From Flavobacterium hercynium (GTDB lineage Bacteria > Bacteroidota > Bacteroidia > Flavobacteriales > Flavobacteriaceae), in contig NZ_MUGW01000002.1 in NCBI RefSeq assembly GCF_002217285.1, positions 1 through 64,000 of the forward strand: a DNA stretch of 64,000 nucleotides. The letters are read 5' to 3'. Position numbers and translations under genes: made by a program. Shown piece by piece: positions 37,550-46,090 of this stretch (positions are counted from its first letter, which is position 1; each line of letters begins with the position of its first letter). Under the pieces are notes generated by a model. The model was not told where the DNA came from, did no database searches, and was given only the letters and a program-made list of their open reading frames with translations.

Positions 37550-38251
37550 ATGAAACTTACCAAATTCCTAACAGGACAAGGCTATGATATTATTGAAGGG
37601 CCAGTCAGAAGTCACAAACCTTTACAGCTTTGGCTTAAAAAACCATTTGATGAAGCACAGCTGTATTATGAGAATATTGCACATGCTTTTAAAAGTGATG
37701 TTGTGTTAACAGAAATCGAAAATCCTGCCTTGAATGTCAATTCTAATCAAAAGGATGATTACGGATTTAATATTGGTATTACGTTGTTGGAAGAAATTCT
37801 AAAGACTCTTGGACTTGGCGCGTTAGAATTATCGGCAAAGATTAAATCAGGGAAAACGGTAACAATTAGTTATGACAATTCTATTACCAAAGAATATGCA
37901 ATTGGTAACCTTGAAAACTATTTTTATGCTGCTGACTTCCTGCATCCAAATCCTTCCTTGCTCAAAAATGCGAATCGAAATCACATTCTTATTATTACCG
38001 GAACAATTTTCGCTAAAAATCTGATTGTAGAAATTGATACTGATTTTGCTTTAGATACCGCTTTGTTAGCCGATTTAAATAATCTCGCCGGTGGTAAAGT
38101 TGATTTTACACAAGGCAAACAAAATAAAATAAAGATGGTTTCTATTGCCGAAGTGTATTTTCCGATTGCTGTAAAAGCAAGCAAAATAGATTATGACAGA
38201 AGTAAATTCAAAAATTTAATTCTGGCTACAGATTCTAACAATATCTTTTAA
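37550..38251 (+). CDS. Hypothetical protein, possible bacterial gasdermin-like fold
   Basis: The 233-residue protein has no signal peptide, no membrane helix and no cysteine. Its segment order recalls bacterial gasdermins: FLTGQGYDIIEGP (6-18), then NIGITLLEEILKTLGLG (74-90), SISYDNS-type strands (104-112), IGNLENYFYAADFL (118-131), HILIITGTIFAKNLIVEI (145-162) and GGKVDFTQ...FPIAVKASKIDYD (181-216). Bacterial gasdermins are abortive-infection pore formers activated by a protease that trims a short C-terminal peptide. This assignment rests on remembered family patterns and is uncertain. It lacks the N-terminal cysteine that is palmitoylated in studied members, and no protease gene is adjacent. 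The gene has its own promoter and sits between TMEM143-like and Mpo1-like genes. Confidence 0.4.
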   Translation: MKLTKFLTGQGYDIIEGPVRSHKPLQLWLKKPFDEAQLYYENIAHAFKSDVVLTEIENPALNVNSNQKDDYGFNIGITLLEEILKTLGLGALELSAKIKSGKTVTISYDNSITKEYAIGNLENYFYAADFLHPNPSLLKNANRNHILIITGTIFAKNLIVEIDTDFALDTALLADLNNLAGGKVDFTQGKQNKIKMVSIAEVYFPIAVKASKIDYDRSKFKNLILATDSNNIF

Positions 38252-38342
38252 AAACACTTGATCAACATTATTAAGCAAAGCGTTATAAATGAATAAACAT
38301 TTGTAACGCTTTTTTTGTAAACCTATATTTTATAAAAACACT

Positions 38343-38375
38343 TTGACCAAACAAAAAGAAAATTTAATAGCTTTA
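38343..38375 (+). promoter_or_regulatory. Probable promoter of the Mpo1-like gene
   Basis: TTG (38343-38345) and TAGCTTTA (38368-38375) are 22 nt apart. The -7 differs from consensus at its last base. The start codon is at 38404. Confidence 0.35.
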
Positions 38376-38403
38376 CATTACTAACCTATCTAAACCAAAA
38401 AGA

Positions 38404-38868
38404 ATGAGAACATTAGACCAATGGTTTGCGGAATATGCCGTAAGTCACCAAAACCCAAAAAACAAAGCGATTCATTACGTATGCGTTCCCGCCATTTACT
38501 TTTCTATTGTGGGTTTATTAATGAGTATTCCAAGTTCGTTTATCGCCAACACTTTACAACTCAATGCACCAATTATAGAAAACTGGGCCGTTTTTGTTTT
38601 AATTTTTGTACTTATTTTTTACATTCGCTTGTCTATTACAATGGCGATTAAAATTGCGATTTTCTCTGCGATTTGTCTTGTTGTAAATTATTACATTGGG
38701 CAAGTTGTCCCGTTATGGCTTTTTTCTATTGGTGTTTTTGCCATCGCCTGGATCGGACAATTTTACGGTCACAATATTGAAGGCAAGAAACCTTCTTTCT
38801 TAAAAGACATTCAGTTCCTGATGATTGGACCAGCATGGGTGGTGGAGAATTTATTTTCGAAAAAATAA
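38404..38868 (+). CDS. Mpo1-like (DUF962) membrane protein
   Basis: The 154-residue protein has about four transmembrane helices and the DUF962 N-terminal histidine motif SHQNPKNKAIHYVCVP, where the usual Gly before the Pro region is Cys. Yeast Mpo1 is an iron-dependent dioxygenase acting in alpha-oxidation of 2-hydroxy fatty acids. Bacterial members are uncharacterised, so the activity is inferred only. A terminator follows. Confidence 0.82.
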   Translation: MRTLDQWFAEYAVSHQNPKNKAIHYVCVPAIYFSIVGLLMSIPSSFIANTLQLNAPIIENWAVFVLIFVLIFYIRLSITMAIKIAIFSAICLVVNYYIGQVVPLWLFSIGVFAIAWIGQFYGHNIEGKKPSFLKDIQFLMIGPAWVVENLFSKK

Positions 38869-38911
38869 TTTTATTTTGAGTCTTTTTATTAAGTAATAAA
38901 TAACTAAAAAA

Positions 38912-38953
38912 AACTCCTGAAATTCTATGAAAGATTTTTCAGGAGTTGTTTTA
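38912..38953 (+). terminator. Intrinsic terminator after the Mpo1-like gene
   Basis: AACTCCTGAAA (38912-38922) pairs with TTTCAGGAGTT (38937-38947), followed by a T-rich tail. It may also stop the convergent membrane-protein transcript. Confidence 0.82.
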
Positions 38954-39006
38954 TTTTTTAATTTTTTCTTTTTAGACTATCCATTAGCACAGTACTGCCT
39001 TAAAAT

Positions 39007-39375
39007 TCATAAACTACTATTATAATTTTCATAGCCATAAATAACTAAAAGCAAACTAAAAAAGATCATGATCATATTTAATAAGAGAAAATATCTCTTC
39101 ATATAAAGAAGAAAGAGTTTTCTAAAAATCAACAATATAATTATCAAAAAAATACTGCCGTAAGTATCTATTCCATGCGGAATTGTATAAATATTTATTT
39201 TTTTCAAGATAAAAAGAACACCAAACAGAAGAGAATAAAAAAGAATAAAAAAACAATCTACACAAAGACAATATATTGATATCGTTCTAAAGTATTCCTT
39301 TTTTAAAAATGCAAATAAAAGAAATGTACAAACCCCTATAAGTAAACTTAAAACTAGTATTGGGATGAAAAGCAT
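39007..39375 (-). CDS. Small membrane protein, last in T6SS island
   Basis: This 122-residue protein has about four hydrophobic helices and no recognised family. It is the last minus-strand gene downstream of the VgrG effector block, following another membrane protein after 41 nt. The position suggests a membrane-acting immunity or accessory protein, but this is only an inference from context. Confidence 0.5.
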   Translation of the reverse strand: MLFIPILVLSLLIGVCTFLLFAFLKKEYFRTISIYCLCVDCFFILFYSLLFGVLFILKKINIYTIPHGIDTYGSIFLIIILLIFRKLFLLYMKRYFLLLNMIMIFFSLLLVIYGYENYNSSL

Positions 39376-39416
39376 ATTACAAATCTTAAAATTTTTTTTT
39401 TATTTAAGCGAAAAAT

Positions 39417-39902
39417 TTACTCTTTGTCGTAGTACATCTTGAACAATGTACTTTTTTCATGTTTCCCTAATAAATACCAATTAACTAACAAAGCCGCAAC
39501 TAAACTTGGAAAAATGAGAAACAATATGTTTACTTTTATTTGAGAACTTAAAAAAGGATATTTGCTTGCTCCTGTGGAAGCTGCTACTATATAATGTACT
39601 ATTCTAACAAGCAATATTGATACTAAATATGATTTATAAATTTCACCTATATAAATATGGCTCAATATTAAAAGCATAACTATAATTGGAATTACTATAA
39701 ATCCGGGGAAAAGATCAAAAAATCCCATTAACCCAATAATAGGAGATAATAATATAATATTCAATGATTCTTTACAAATTATACTTCCTGAATAATAACG
39801 AATAATAAAAACATGTAAACACGCAAAAACAAAATAATAAACCAATATATGCAGAATCCACAATTTAGCTGTTGTGTTAAGATTTGGTTCACTTTTTTTC
39901 AT
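39417..39902 (-). CDS. Membrane protein of unknown family, T6SS island
   Basis: The 161-residue protein has about four transmembrane helices and a charged C-terminus (KHEKSTLFKMYYDKE). I recognise no domain. It is strongly AT-rich like its neighbours on both sides. It lies 79 nt after the preceding membrane gene in the same orientation as the VgrG block. Confidence 0.55.
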   Translation of the reverse strand: MKKSEPNLNTTAKLWILHILVYYFVFACLHVFIIRYYSGSIICKESLNIILLSPIIGLMGFFDLFPGFIVIPIIVMLLILSHIYIGEIYKSYLVSILLVRIVHYIVAASTGASKYPFLSSQIKVNILFLIFPSLVAALLVNWYLLGKHEKSTLFKMYYDKE

Positions 39903-39981
39903 ATTACTTTCTAATAATTTTAAATTCCATTTGTGTCGATTTATATAAATCTCATTTAATCTTTTAAAAAACCTGTCTCAT

Positions 39982-40353
39982 TTAAGACACTTCTGTATTC
40001 TTTTTATAAATTATAAAAGAAATAAATTGAAGTACAAAATATACTGGAGTACAAATTAACAAGTACGGATTTTTCCAGTTTTCTGTATGATTGTTTAAAA
40101 TTAAAAACAAAACGAGCATATTTATAATAATTACTACTATTTTATCTTCAAAATTAAAAACATAATATAGTATACTATACATAATGATACTCAAGAAAAA
40201 TAGTATCACAAAAAAAGAAACAATACCAATAAATTCAATACTATCAGCCTTAGTTCCTGTTTTTAATGAGCTTACCGAATATAGTATAGTGGATAATGTA
40301 ACATTAGAGAGAAATAAAAAGAAAGAATACTTTAAAATTTTTGACATTTTCAT
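39982..40353 (-). CDS. Membrane protein of unknown family, T6SS island
   Basis: The 123-residue protein has about four transmembrane helices and a short polar tail. It begins only 6 nt after the end of the decayed secreted-protein gene, so it belongs to the same transcript. No family was recognised. The run of three small multi-spanning proteins resembles immunity or accessory gene clusters next to polymorphic effectors. Confidence 0.55.
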   Translation of the reverse strand: MKMSKILKYSFFLFLSNVTLSTILYSVSSLKTGTKADSIEFIGIVSFFVILFFLSIIMYSILYYVFNFEDKIVVIIINMLVLFLILNNHTENWKNPYLLICTPVYFVLQFISFIIYKKNTEVS

Positions 40354-40359
40354 TACTAT

Positions 40360-40889
40360 CTAATTAAAAATCTGATAATATTTTTTTGATTTCATTGGCA
40401 ATTTTGATTCTAGCATTTTCTTTTCTATAACTTCTCCTTTTGAATCAATTTTAAAACAGAGATTAATATAAGCATTTCCTACAGTAGAATATGAAAAATT
40501 ATATAATTCAATAATTAAAACACTATTGCTATTTCTTTTTAATACACTTATTTTTTGTGGGATTAAATTTGGATAATCAACAATAGTAAAGCCACTAATT
40601 AAATGGTTGTTTATTTTTATTAAAGGATTTTGGAATGCAGTTGTTGCTTTTAGTATTTCATTTGTTACATTTTGATTTGAACATTTCTCAATAACGTCAT
40701 TCTCTGTTTTAACAACAATATCTATATCGTTGCCTTTTACATTTTCCTGTATTCTAAAAACACTAACAGAATCGTTAATTACTATTCTGCAAGACTCTAT
40801 TTACTTCTGAAAAAGATCTTGTTTTTTATTGTTATTCTGAGCATTAGTTAAACCAAAAAAAAGGCAGAAGTATAAAACATTATTTTCAT
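40360..40889 (-). pseudogene. Decayed secreted-protein gene, frameshift plus in-frame stop
   Basis: Read on the minus strand, ATG at 40889 begins MKIMFYTSAFF, a signal peptide. A run of eight T (40855-40862) then puts the frame out. With one more T it continues FGLTNAQNNNKKQDLFQK, a normal cleavage region, and reaches an in-frame TAA. The same frame then stays open for about 145 codons (IESCRIVINDSVSVFRIQEN onward to MKSKKYYQIFN) to a stop at 40360, with no usable start codon. Two separate lesions therefore disrupt one secreted protein of about 175 residues. No family was recognised. It starts 3 nt after the RraB-like gene and ends 6 nt before the next gene. Confidence 0.65.
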
Positions 40890-40892
40890 GAA

Positions 40893-41237
40893 TTATTTTG
40901 GCATGACTGCACCGCAACCTTCCAAAGAAACATCTGTCTGACGTGCTAAGACCAACATCCAACCCATTTTTGCCTGAAGTAAGGGTAAACTCCATTTCTG
41001 CGTAATATCCGTCTCAATTTGCCAACCTTTAAAGAACAGTAATGTACGTGTTTCTTTTACACGAAAAACCATTTCTTCTGCTTTTAATTCGTCAACCAAT
41101 AATTGCATTCTATCTTTTTTTGCAGCATAAAAATGAAAATTAACCGTAAGTTCAGTTTCTGAATTCACACCTCTCTCTTCCCATATTTTCCACATTTGTT
41201 CATTTCTTTCTAAGTGCTCTTGTAATTCGTTATCCAT
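40893..41237 (-). CDS. RraB-like protein (RNase E inhibitor B fold)
   Basis: The 114-residue acidic protein matches the RraB/DUF1260 fold. It has an N-terminal helical EHLERNEQMWKIWEERGVN segment and FHFYAAKKDRMQLLVDELKAEEMVFRVKE, then FKGWQIETDITQKW. RraB in E. coli inhibits the RNase E degradosome, which Bacteroidota generally lack. RraB-fold proteins also occur in polymorphic-toxin loci, so this may be an immunity protein. It lies 30 nt after the LRR gene and two genes after a nuclease-like effector. Confidence 0.7.
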   Translation of the reverse strand: MDNELQEHLERNEQMWKIWEERGVNSETELTVNFHFYAAKKDRMQLLVDELKAEEMVFRVKETRTLLFFKGWQIETDITQKWSLPLLQAKMGWMLVLARQTDVSLEGCGAVMPK

Positions 41238-41267
41238 GTTTTAACTGAATTCTTAATGTAATAAATA

Positions 41268-42104
41268 CTATTCTTTAATCTCCTTCTCCGGATAATGCAC
41301 GTTATATTCAGTACGTTGACTGCCCCAAAATATCGGAATATCTTTTGCAGGTTTTGTATCATGATCCTGAATAATTGTACTTCCTAAAGCTATAAGCTTT
41401 CTCAGCTTTGGCATTTCTGCAACAAATTTTATAGACTTAATACTTTTGCAATCTTGGAGTTCTAAAATTTCTATATTCTTTAAATTTCCGATTGGACTAA
41501 AATCTTCTAATTTCCAACAGATATCAAAATTTAATCGTTTTAACTTGTGCAAAGTTGTAATATCAGATATATCAGTTAAACTTTTAACTGCGCCCAATGA
41601 TAAAAATTCTAAGTTTGTTAAAGTCTCGATACCTTTTAAAGATTTTATTTTTGATCTGGTAATACTCAAACTTTTCAAATTGGTTAAAGTACTTAATTTT
41701 GTTAAGTCTTTTTCATCGAAGTCTCTAAGAGACAATACTTCAAGATTTGCTAGCGAATCAAAATTCGAGATAAGTTTTTTATTCCACAAAACAGAAAGTG
41801 TTTCTAGTTGCTTTAAATTACCAAAATCAATAGGATACATGCAATCTAAATTTAACCATTTAAGATTAGGCATTTCGTACAAAAAGCTATAGTATACCCC
41901 TTCTCCAAAACACAAAAAATTTAAACTAGAAATATCATTAAAGTATTTTAAAAATTTACTTAAATAATTAATATTACTTATTTCTGTCAAAGGTGTAAAG
42001 CAAATAGTATAATCTCCACTTTCGAAGACTTCACGTGCTTTCTCTAAATTTGAATCTTCTTTCAAATCTAATCTATTCCCCAATGGTAATTTTGTTATAT
42101 TCAT
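41268..42104 (-). CDS. Leucine-rich-repeat protein, candidate immunity protein
   Basis: The 278-residue protein has roughly eight LRR units of about 22 residues (about 65-245), e.g. LTNLEFLSLGAVKSLTDIS and LKNIEILELQDCKSIKSIK. There is no signal peptide, so it is cytoplasmic. The gene starts 3 nt after the effector, the classic immunity position, and LRR proteins are among the repeat-type immunity families described for polymorphic toxins. A structural interaction with the effector C-terminus is therefore plausible but unproved. Confidence 0.7.
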   Translation of the reverse strand: MNITKLPLGNRLDLKEDSNLEKAREVFESGDYTICFTPLTEISNINYLSKFLKYFNDISSLNFLCFGEGVYYSFLYEMPNLKWLNLDCMYPIDFGNLKQLETLSVLWNKKLISNFDSLANLEVLSLRDFDEKDLTKLSTLTNLKSLSITRSKIKSLKGIETLTNLEFLSLGAVKSLTDISDITTLHKLKRLNFDICWKLEDFSPIGNLKNIEILELQDCKSIKSIKFVAEMPKLRKLIALGSTIIQDHDTKPAKDIPIFWGSQRTEYNVHYPEKEIKE

Positions 42105-42107
42105 ATT

Positions 42108-43667
42108 TTAAAAATTAGGAGGATCAAAAGTAGTAGGTAAATTATATTTTTTAGCTACTTTCAAAGCTTCCTCTTTAAATAGTTTTCTTCCCTCAGGTGT
42201 TCCAAGTTTGAATTTACCTCCAACAGGATTTACTTTATTAATCAATTTACTAACCTCAGTACTACTTTTACTTGCTATATCACCCCCATATTTTTCTAAT
42301 ATAATAAATTGCTCATACATTTCGCGTTCCTTTTTTGTAGAACCTTTCATTCTATGAATAATTTCAGCACCTTCTTTCGTAGTGTGCGATAATTTGCCAG
42401 GCTTTTTTAAGTTTTTATTAAAATGATTTGTTATCCTTTTAAATACATCTTTAGATTGACCTACATAACCCTGAATATCGTCACCATTTTTAACAACCAA
42501 ATCATAAACTCCCTTATTGTCTGCTATTTTATCAAGGACTTTTGTTGCTTTTTTGACAATTTTAATCCCGCCAACTGCACTTCCCACAATTGGTATTGCA
42601 GATGCAAAGCTCAACGCTGCATCACCGTAGTTACCTCTTGCTAGCGATATTGTTCCGCTAATTATATCAGCAGCTTCCCCAACAACTGGAATCAATCCTA
42701 TTATATCTAATGCACTTTGAGTTGCATCTAAATAAGCATCCCAATTGGTTGGTTTACCTCCGTTTTTCTCTGCATCAAATTCGTTTAATGTTTCCCATTT
42801 TAATGGAGAATATCTTGGAATAGTAATATTTGTATTGAACTCGGGTACAATCCTGTCTTTTGAAACTGGTTTTTTTAATCCTGAGAAATCTACATCAGGA
42901 AATGCCTTTTTTGCTTGTTCAAGAGTACCTTCAAAAGTAGCATGTTCATTTTTGTATGCCCAAACTTCTTCACCACGAGATGCTACTTGCGACTTAAATT
43001 GACTAACAATTACTGTTCCTGAAGAAGTAAACCCTGCCGAAGTAGTTCGCTTTATTTGCGCTATACTCTCTCCAACACTAACAAATTCATGTTTTATTTG
43101 GTTGAGTTTAGTCCCCTCTTCGTTTACTATAAAAATGTTGGTGTCTTTTTGGTTTTCTTTTATTTCTCCATCCTCACCGTTTAAGTTTATTTGAATACCT
43201 GGATTTTCACTTTTATCATTAAAATACGCAAAAACTGTTGCCTTATTACAATCAACTAATCTGATGTTTATTGGCATTGTACCGTCTGATGAAACTTGAT
43301 TTAGATGACTAATTCCAGATATTTTTACTTCTTCTTTGTCATCATTTTTCACAGCCCATTTTAAGAGTGTTAACTCAGAGCCTGTCGGTTTTCTTGACGG
43401 TGTTGCTTTATATGTATATGATTCACCAGCAATAACATCTTTTACAATATTCTTTTCTTCATCAAAAGGACCTTCAACTTTGGTTACTTTTATATCAACC
43501 ATCTTAAATTCCGGCAGATCTTCAGGCTCTCCATAAGTAATTCCTGTTTCACTTGTTTCTGAAATAGTTGTACCAGAACTATAAACAATATTTTCATCAG
43601 AAAAGATATTATGATCTCCTTTTGTTGTTTTGGTAATAGTACCTCCAACAATTCTTATCCTGCTCAT
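42108..43667 (-). CDS. T6SS effector with pre-toxin linker and GIY-YIG-like nuclease domain
   Basis: The 519-residue protein starts with a short Bacteroidota T6SS-style marker (GGTITKTTKGDHNIF...GITYGEPED, 8-50). A helical pre-toxin segment, DIIGLIPVVGEAADIISG and GDAALSFASAIPIVGS (321-366), precedes the toxin, as in polymorphic toxins. The C-terminus has a GIY-YIG pattern: GVY (386-388), YVG (401-403), a basic KDVFKRITNHF helix, and KKEREMYEQ (445-453) with the acidic residues expected for catalysis. It would cut nucleic acid in a target cell. Delivery by the VgrG gene 3 nt upstream is implied. Confidence 0.7.
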   Translation of the reverse strand: MSRIRIVGGTITKTTKGDHNIFSDENIVYSSGTTISETSETGITYGEPEDLPEFKMVDIKVTKVEGPFDEEKNIVKDVIAGESYTYKATPSRKPTGSELTLLKWAVKNDDKEEVKISGISHLNQVSSDGTMPINIRLVDCNKATVFAYFNDKSENPGIQINLNGEDGEIKENQKDTNIFIVNEEGTKLNQIKHEFVSVGESIAQIKRTTSAGFTSSGTVIVSQFKSQVASRGEEVWAYKNEHATFEGTLEQAKKAFPDVDFSGLKKPVSKDRIVPEFNTNITIPRYSPLKWETLNEFDAEKNGGKPTNWDAYLDATQSALDIIGLIPVVGEAADIISGTISLARGNYGDAALSFASAIPIVGSAVGGIKIVKKATKVLDKIADNKGVYDLVVKNGDDIQGYVGQSKDVFKRITNHFNKNLKKPGKLSHTTKEGAEIIHRMKGSTKKEREMYEQFIILEKYGGDIASKSSTEVSKLINKVNPVGGKFKLGTPEGRKLFKEEALKVAKKYNLPTTFDPPNF

Positions 43668-43670
43668 ATC

Positions 43671-45482
43671 TTAGTGAGATTTAGATTTTTCTGCACTATT
43701 ATTTTGGATTTCCTTTTTTGAATGCTTATTTATCCCTCCCTCACTGCTACTGGTATTAACTCCTTTTACACCTACTTCTTGCCTGTCCTTAGCCGTATGC
43801 GATTCTAAGTTCCCTTCGATGTTTTCCATGAAGTTACCTGTTACATTAAGAATGCTATCGCCTCCAACACTTGTATTCAGCATCATGCCTACAATACTTG
43901 TTTTGTCAGCTCCTGCGCTCTCCACAAGATTTACTCCTGCTGTTGTCGTGATGCTTTCAGAAGCATTCATGACAATATTAGAAGCATTCATTAATATGGT
44001 ATTCGTTGCGGTAATACTAATATCTCCGTTAACACTGTCCAGTTTTATTTCGTTACCGCCTTTGTCGGCAATAATAATACTTTCTTCTTCGGTGAATTTT
44101 ATAATATGTCCGCTTCGGGTGTGAATTGCTTTTATATTGTTGCCGCTGTCTGCATAAGGACTTTTATCGTTTCCATTATATTGTTTTCCAATAACATACG
44201 GGTTCTGAACATTGTTTCCTTCAAAACCTACTAATACCTCTTCGCCAATCTCCGGAATAAAGTAGAAACCTTTTCCAGAACCTGCATACGGTTGTACCAT
44301 ACGAATCCATTCGGTTACTGCGGTTCCGCTTGTACCGTAGAATTCAACTTTTACTCTTCCTAATCCTTCGGGATCATGGTTTTCTTTTACCTGCGCAGGC
44401 TGACTTTCCGCTTTCGCAAAAGCATGTACATTAGTATAATGTGGTGCGCTTACATCTGCTGGAATTGCTTTGAACTCACAAGAATAATTTCCGTGTACCT
44501 CTGAGTGGTGAACTACTTCGATAGCAAGAAGTTCGTGCTCGACAGTTTGGTTTTGAATAGTAAATACTTGTCCAACACCTATCGGGAAATAAGATGTTCC
44601 GCTGTAGTAAACGCTGTTGGCATCACTTCCTGCGGTTTGCATCGTTACCATTTCTTCAATGTCTTCTTTGCTGTTCGCGTTTACGGTATAAACGCCATCG
44701 TTTAAGTCCGGATTTGTAACGGTTCCCTGGTTGTATCCAATTACCGTTGCAAAGCTATCTTTACTTCCTGTCGAAGTTTTAGCAGCTGAATTTCGAAGGT
44801 TGGAAGCGCTGTTATAATCAAAACCGGTTAACGAAATTTTATGCGACGCCATGTTAGTCTGAATTTTAAAACCATGAAGCGAAGCACCGTTTACCAGTTT
44901 TACTTTGCTTTCTTTAGTTTGTCCAAATTGCATACGCATTCCGTCAAAATAAAACCATTGCGCGTAACGCTGTGATAATCTGTTTAGGAATTCGAAATTA
45001 CTTTCGTTGTATTGTACTAGATTTTTAAATTCTTTGCGGTAGGTTGATTTGATAGAATCTCTTTGGTAAAACTCTCCGGGACCTTCGCTAAAGATACCTA
45101 CTACGATATCATCCATCGTACGTTCTTTAAACGATCTTGATCTTTTCATATCGTCGAGAACGATACTGTGGCTTACTCCTGAAACGTGTAATCCAGCAGG
45201 ACCTCCATGAAGATCAATCGACGATAATTCGGTAATGATACCTTTGCTCATTAATTTAATTCCCGTAAGGCTTTTGAAGGTAAAAATTACTTCATCCCCT
45301 AAATAACTTCTCAAAGCTTTTGCCTGATCTGCCGGTTGAATGATTGCTTTTCCGGTGTATTGCCAAACGAATGAAAAATGATGGTGATCGCCCATTTTCT
45401 GAGAAACCTTTAAATCATAGTATACAACGTTTTGGGAAAAGCTCCCTATAGAAATATGAACTTGTTCTGAAAAATGTGACAT
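43671..45482 (-). CDS. vgrG: T6SS spike protein VgrG (TssI)
   Basis: The 603-residue protein matches Bacteroidota VgrG: a gp27-like N-terminal region (about 1-345), a gp5 OB-fold with EGLGRVKVEFYG and FIPEIGEEVLVGFEG (about 370-435), and a repetitive beta-helix (about 450-560; SITATNTILMNASNIVMNAS). The Ser/Gln-rich tail may carry cargo-binding sequence. It forms the puncturing spike on the Hcp tube. The sheath and membrane-complex genes of the T6SS are not in this window. Confidence 0.9.
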   Translation of the reverse strand: MSHFSEQVHISIGSFSQNVVYYDLKVSQKMGDHHHFSFVWQYTGKAIIQPADQAKALRSYLGDEVIFTFKSLTGIKLMSKGIITELSSIDLHGGPAGLHVSGVSHSIVLDDMKRSRSFKERTMDDIVVGIFSEGPGEFYQRDSIKSTYRKEFKNLVQYNESNFEFLNRLSQRYAQWFYFDGMRMQFGQTKESKVKLVNGASLHGFKIQTNMASHKISLTGFDYNSASNLRNSAAKTSTGSKDSFATVIGYNQGTVTNPDLNDGVYTVNANSKEDIEEMVTMQTAGSDANSVYYSGTSYFPIGVGQVFTIQNQTVEHELLAIEVVHHSEVHGNYSCEFKAIPADVSAPHYTNVHAFAKAESQPAQVKENHDPEGLGRVKVEFYGTSGTAVTEWIRMVQPYAGSGKGFYFIPEIGEEVLVGFEGNNVQNPYVIGKQYNGNDKSPYADSGNNIKAIHTRSGHIIKFTEEESIIIADKGGNEIKLDSVNGDISITATNTILMNASNIVMNASESITTTAGVNLVESAGADKTSIVGMMLNTSVGGDSILNVTGNFMENIEGNLESHTAKDRQEVGVKGVNTSSSEGGINKHSKKEIQNNSAEKSKSH

Positions 45483-45538
45483 AATACGTGGTTGTTTTAA
45501 GTAGATTTTTAATTAGCCTTTTGTATTTAGCTTTTTAT

Positions 45539-45934
45539 TTATCCTAAAGAAATCCAGTTGTTAGAGAATTTTGCATCTCCAAACTTCAGGTCTTTAGCCA
45601 CGACTTCCATTGTAATTTTCATTGGAATATCGTTTGTACTTGAAAACTGCTCATCGTAGCTTACACAAAATGATTTTGTAAAACTTAATTCTTTCATTTT
45701 GCTTAAAGCGTCACGTCTGTAAAAAACTATTTTACCATCTTTGGTTAGATCTCCGTTTAACATCCAACTTAAAAAATCGGTGTTTTGAGATGCTTCAATA
45801 GTTATTTTGATCACACCGCCTTTTGCTCCACCAGTTGGCTTGCTTGCAGTGTCTATTTCTTGTTTAAATTTAATATTAAAATCAAGAACATTATATTCTT
45901 CGCCGTCTATATGTAATTTAGATAAAAAACTCAT
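45539..45934 (-). CDS. tssD: T6SS tube protein TssD (Hcp), copy 1
   Basis: The 131-residue protein is a TssD (Hcp) tube protein of the Bacteroidota T6SS class: MSFLSKLHIDGEEYNVLDFNI and an FLSWM(L)-type motif with SYDEQF. Hcp forms hexameric rings stacked as the ejected tube and can carry small effectors inside. It lies 56 nt upstream of vgrG. The second copy, 156 nt upstream, shares length and motifs but is clearly divergent in sequence. Confidence 0.9.
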   Translation of the reverse strand: MSFLSKLHIDGEEYNVLDFNIKFKQEIDTASKPTGGAKGGVIKITIEASQNTDFLSWMLNGDLTKDGKIVFYRRDALSKMKELSFTKSFCVSYDEQFSSTNDIPMKITMEVVAKDLKFGDAKFSNNWISLG

Positions 45935-46090
45935 TTTGTTGTGGTATTAGATTGTAGATTAAAGAATTAGTGAATCCAAAAGCTTCTGCCCCATCGAGAA
46001 GATTTCAGTTTAAAACAAAAAAGGAAGTCCACATAATGAACTCCCTTTTATGGTTTTTATGTGTGATAAAGTTTAAATAATACTAAAGGA

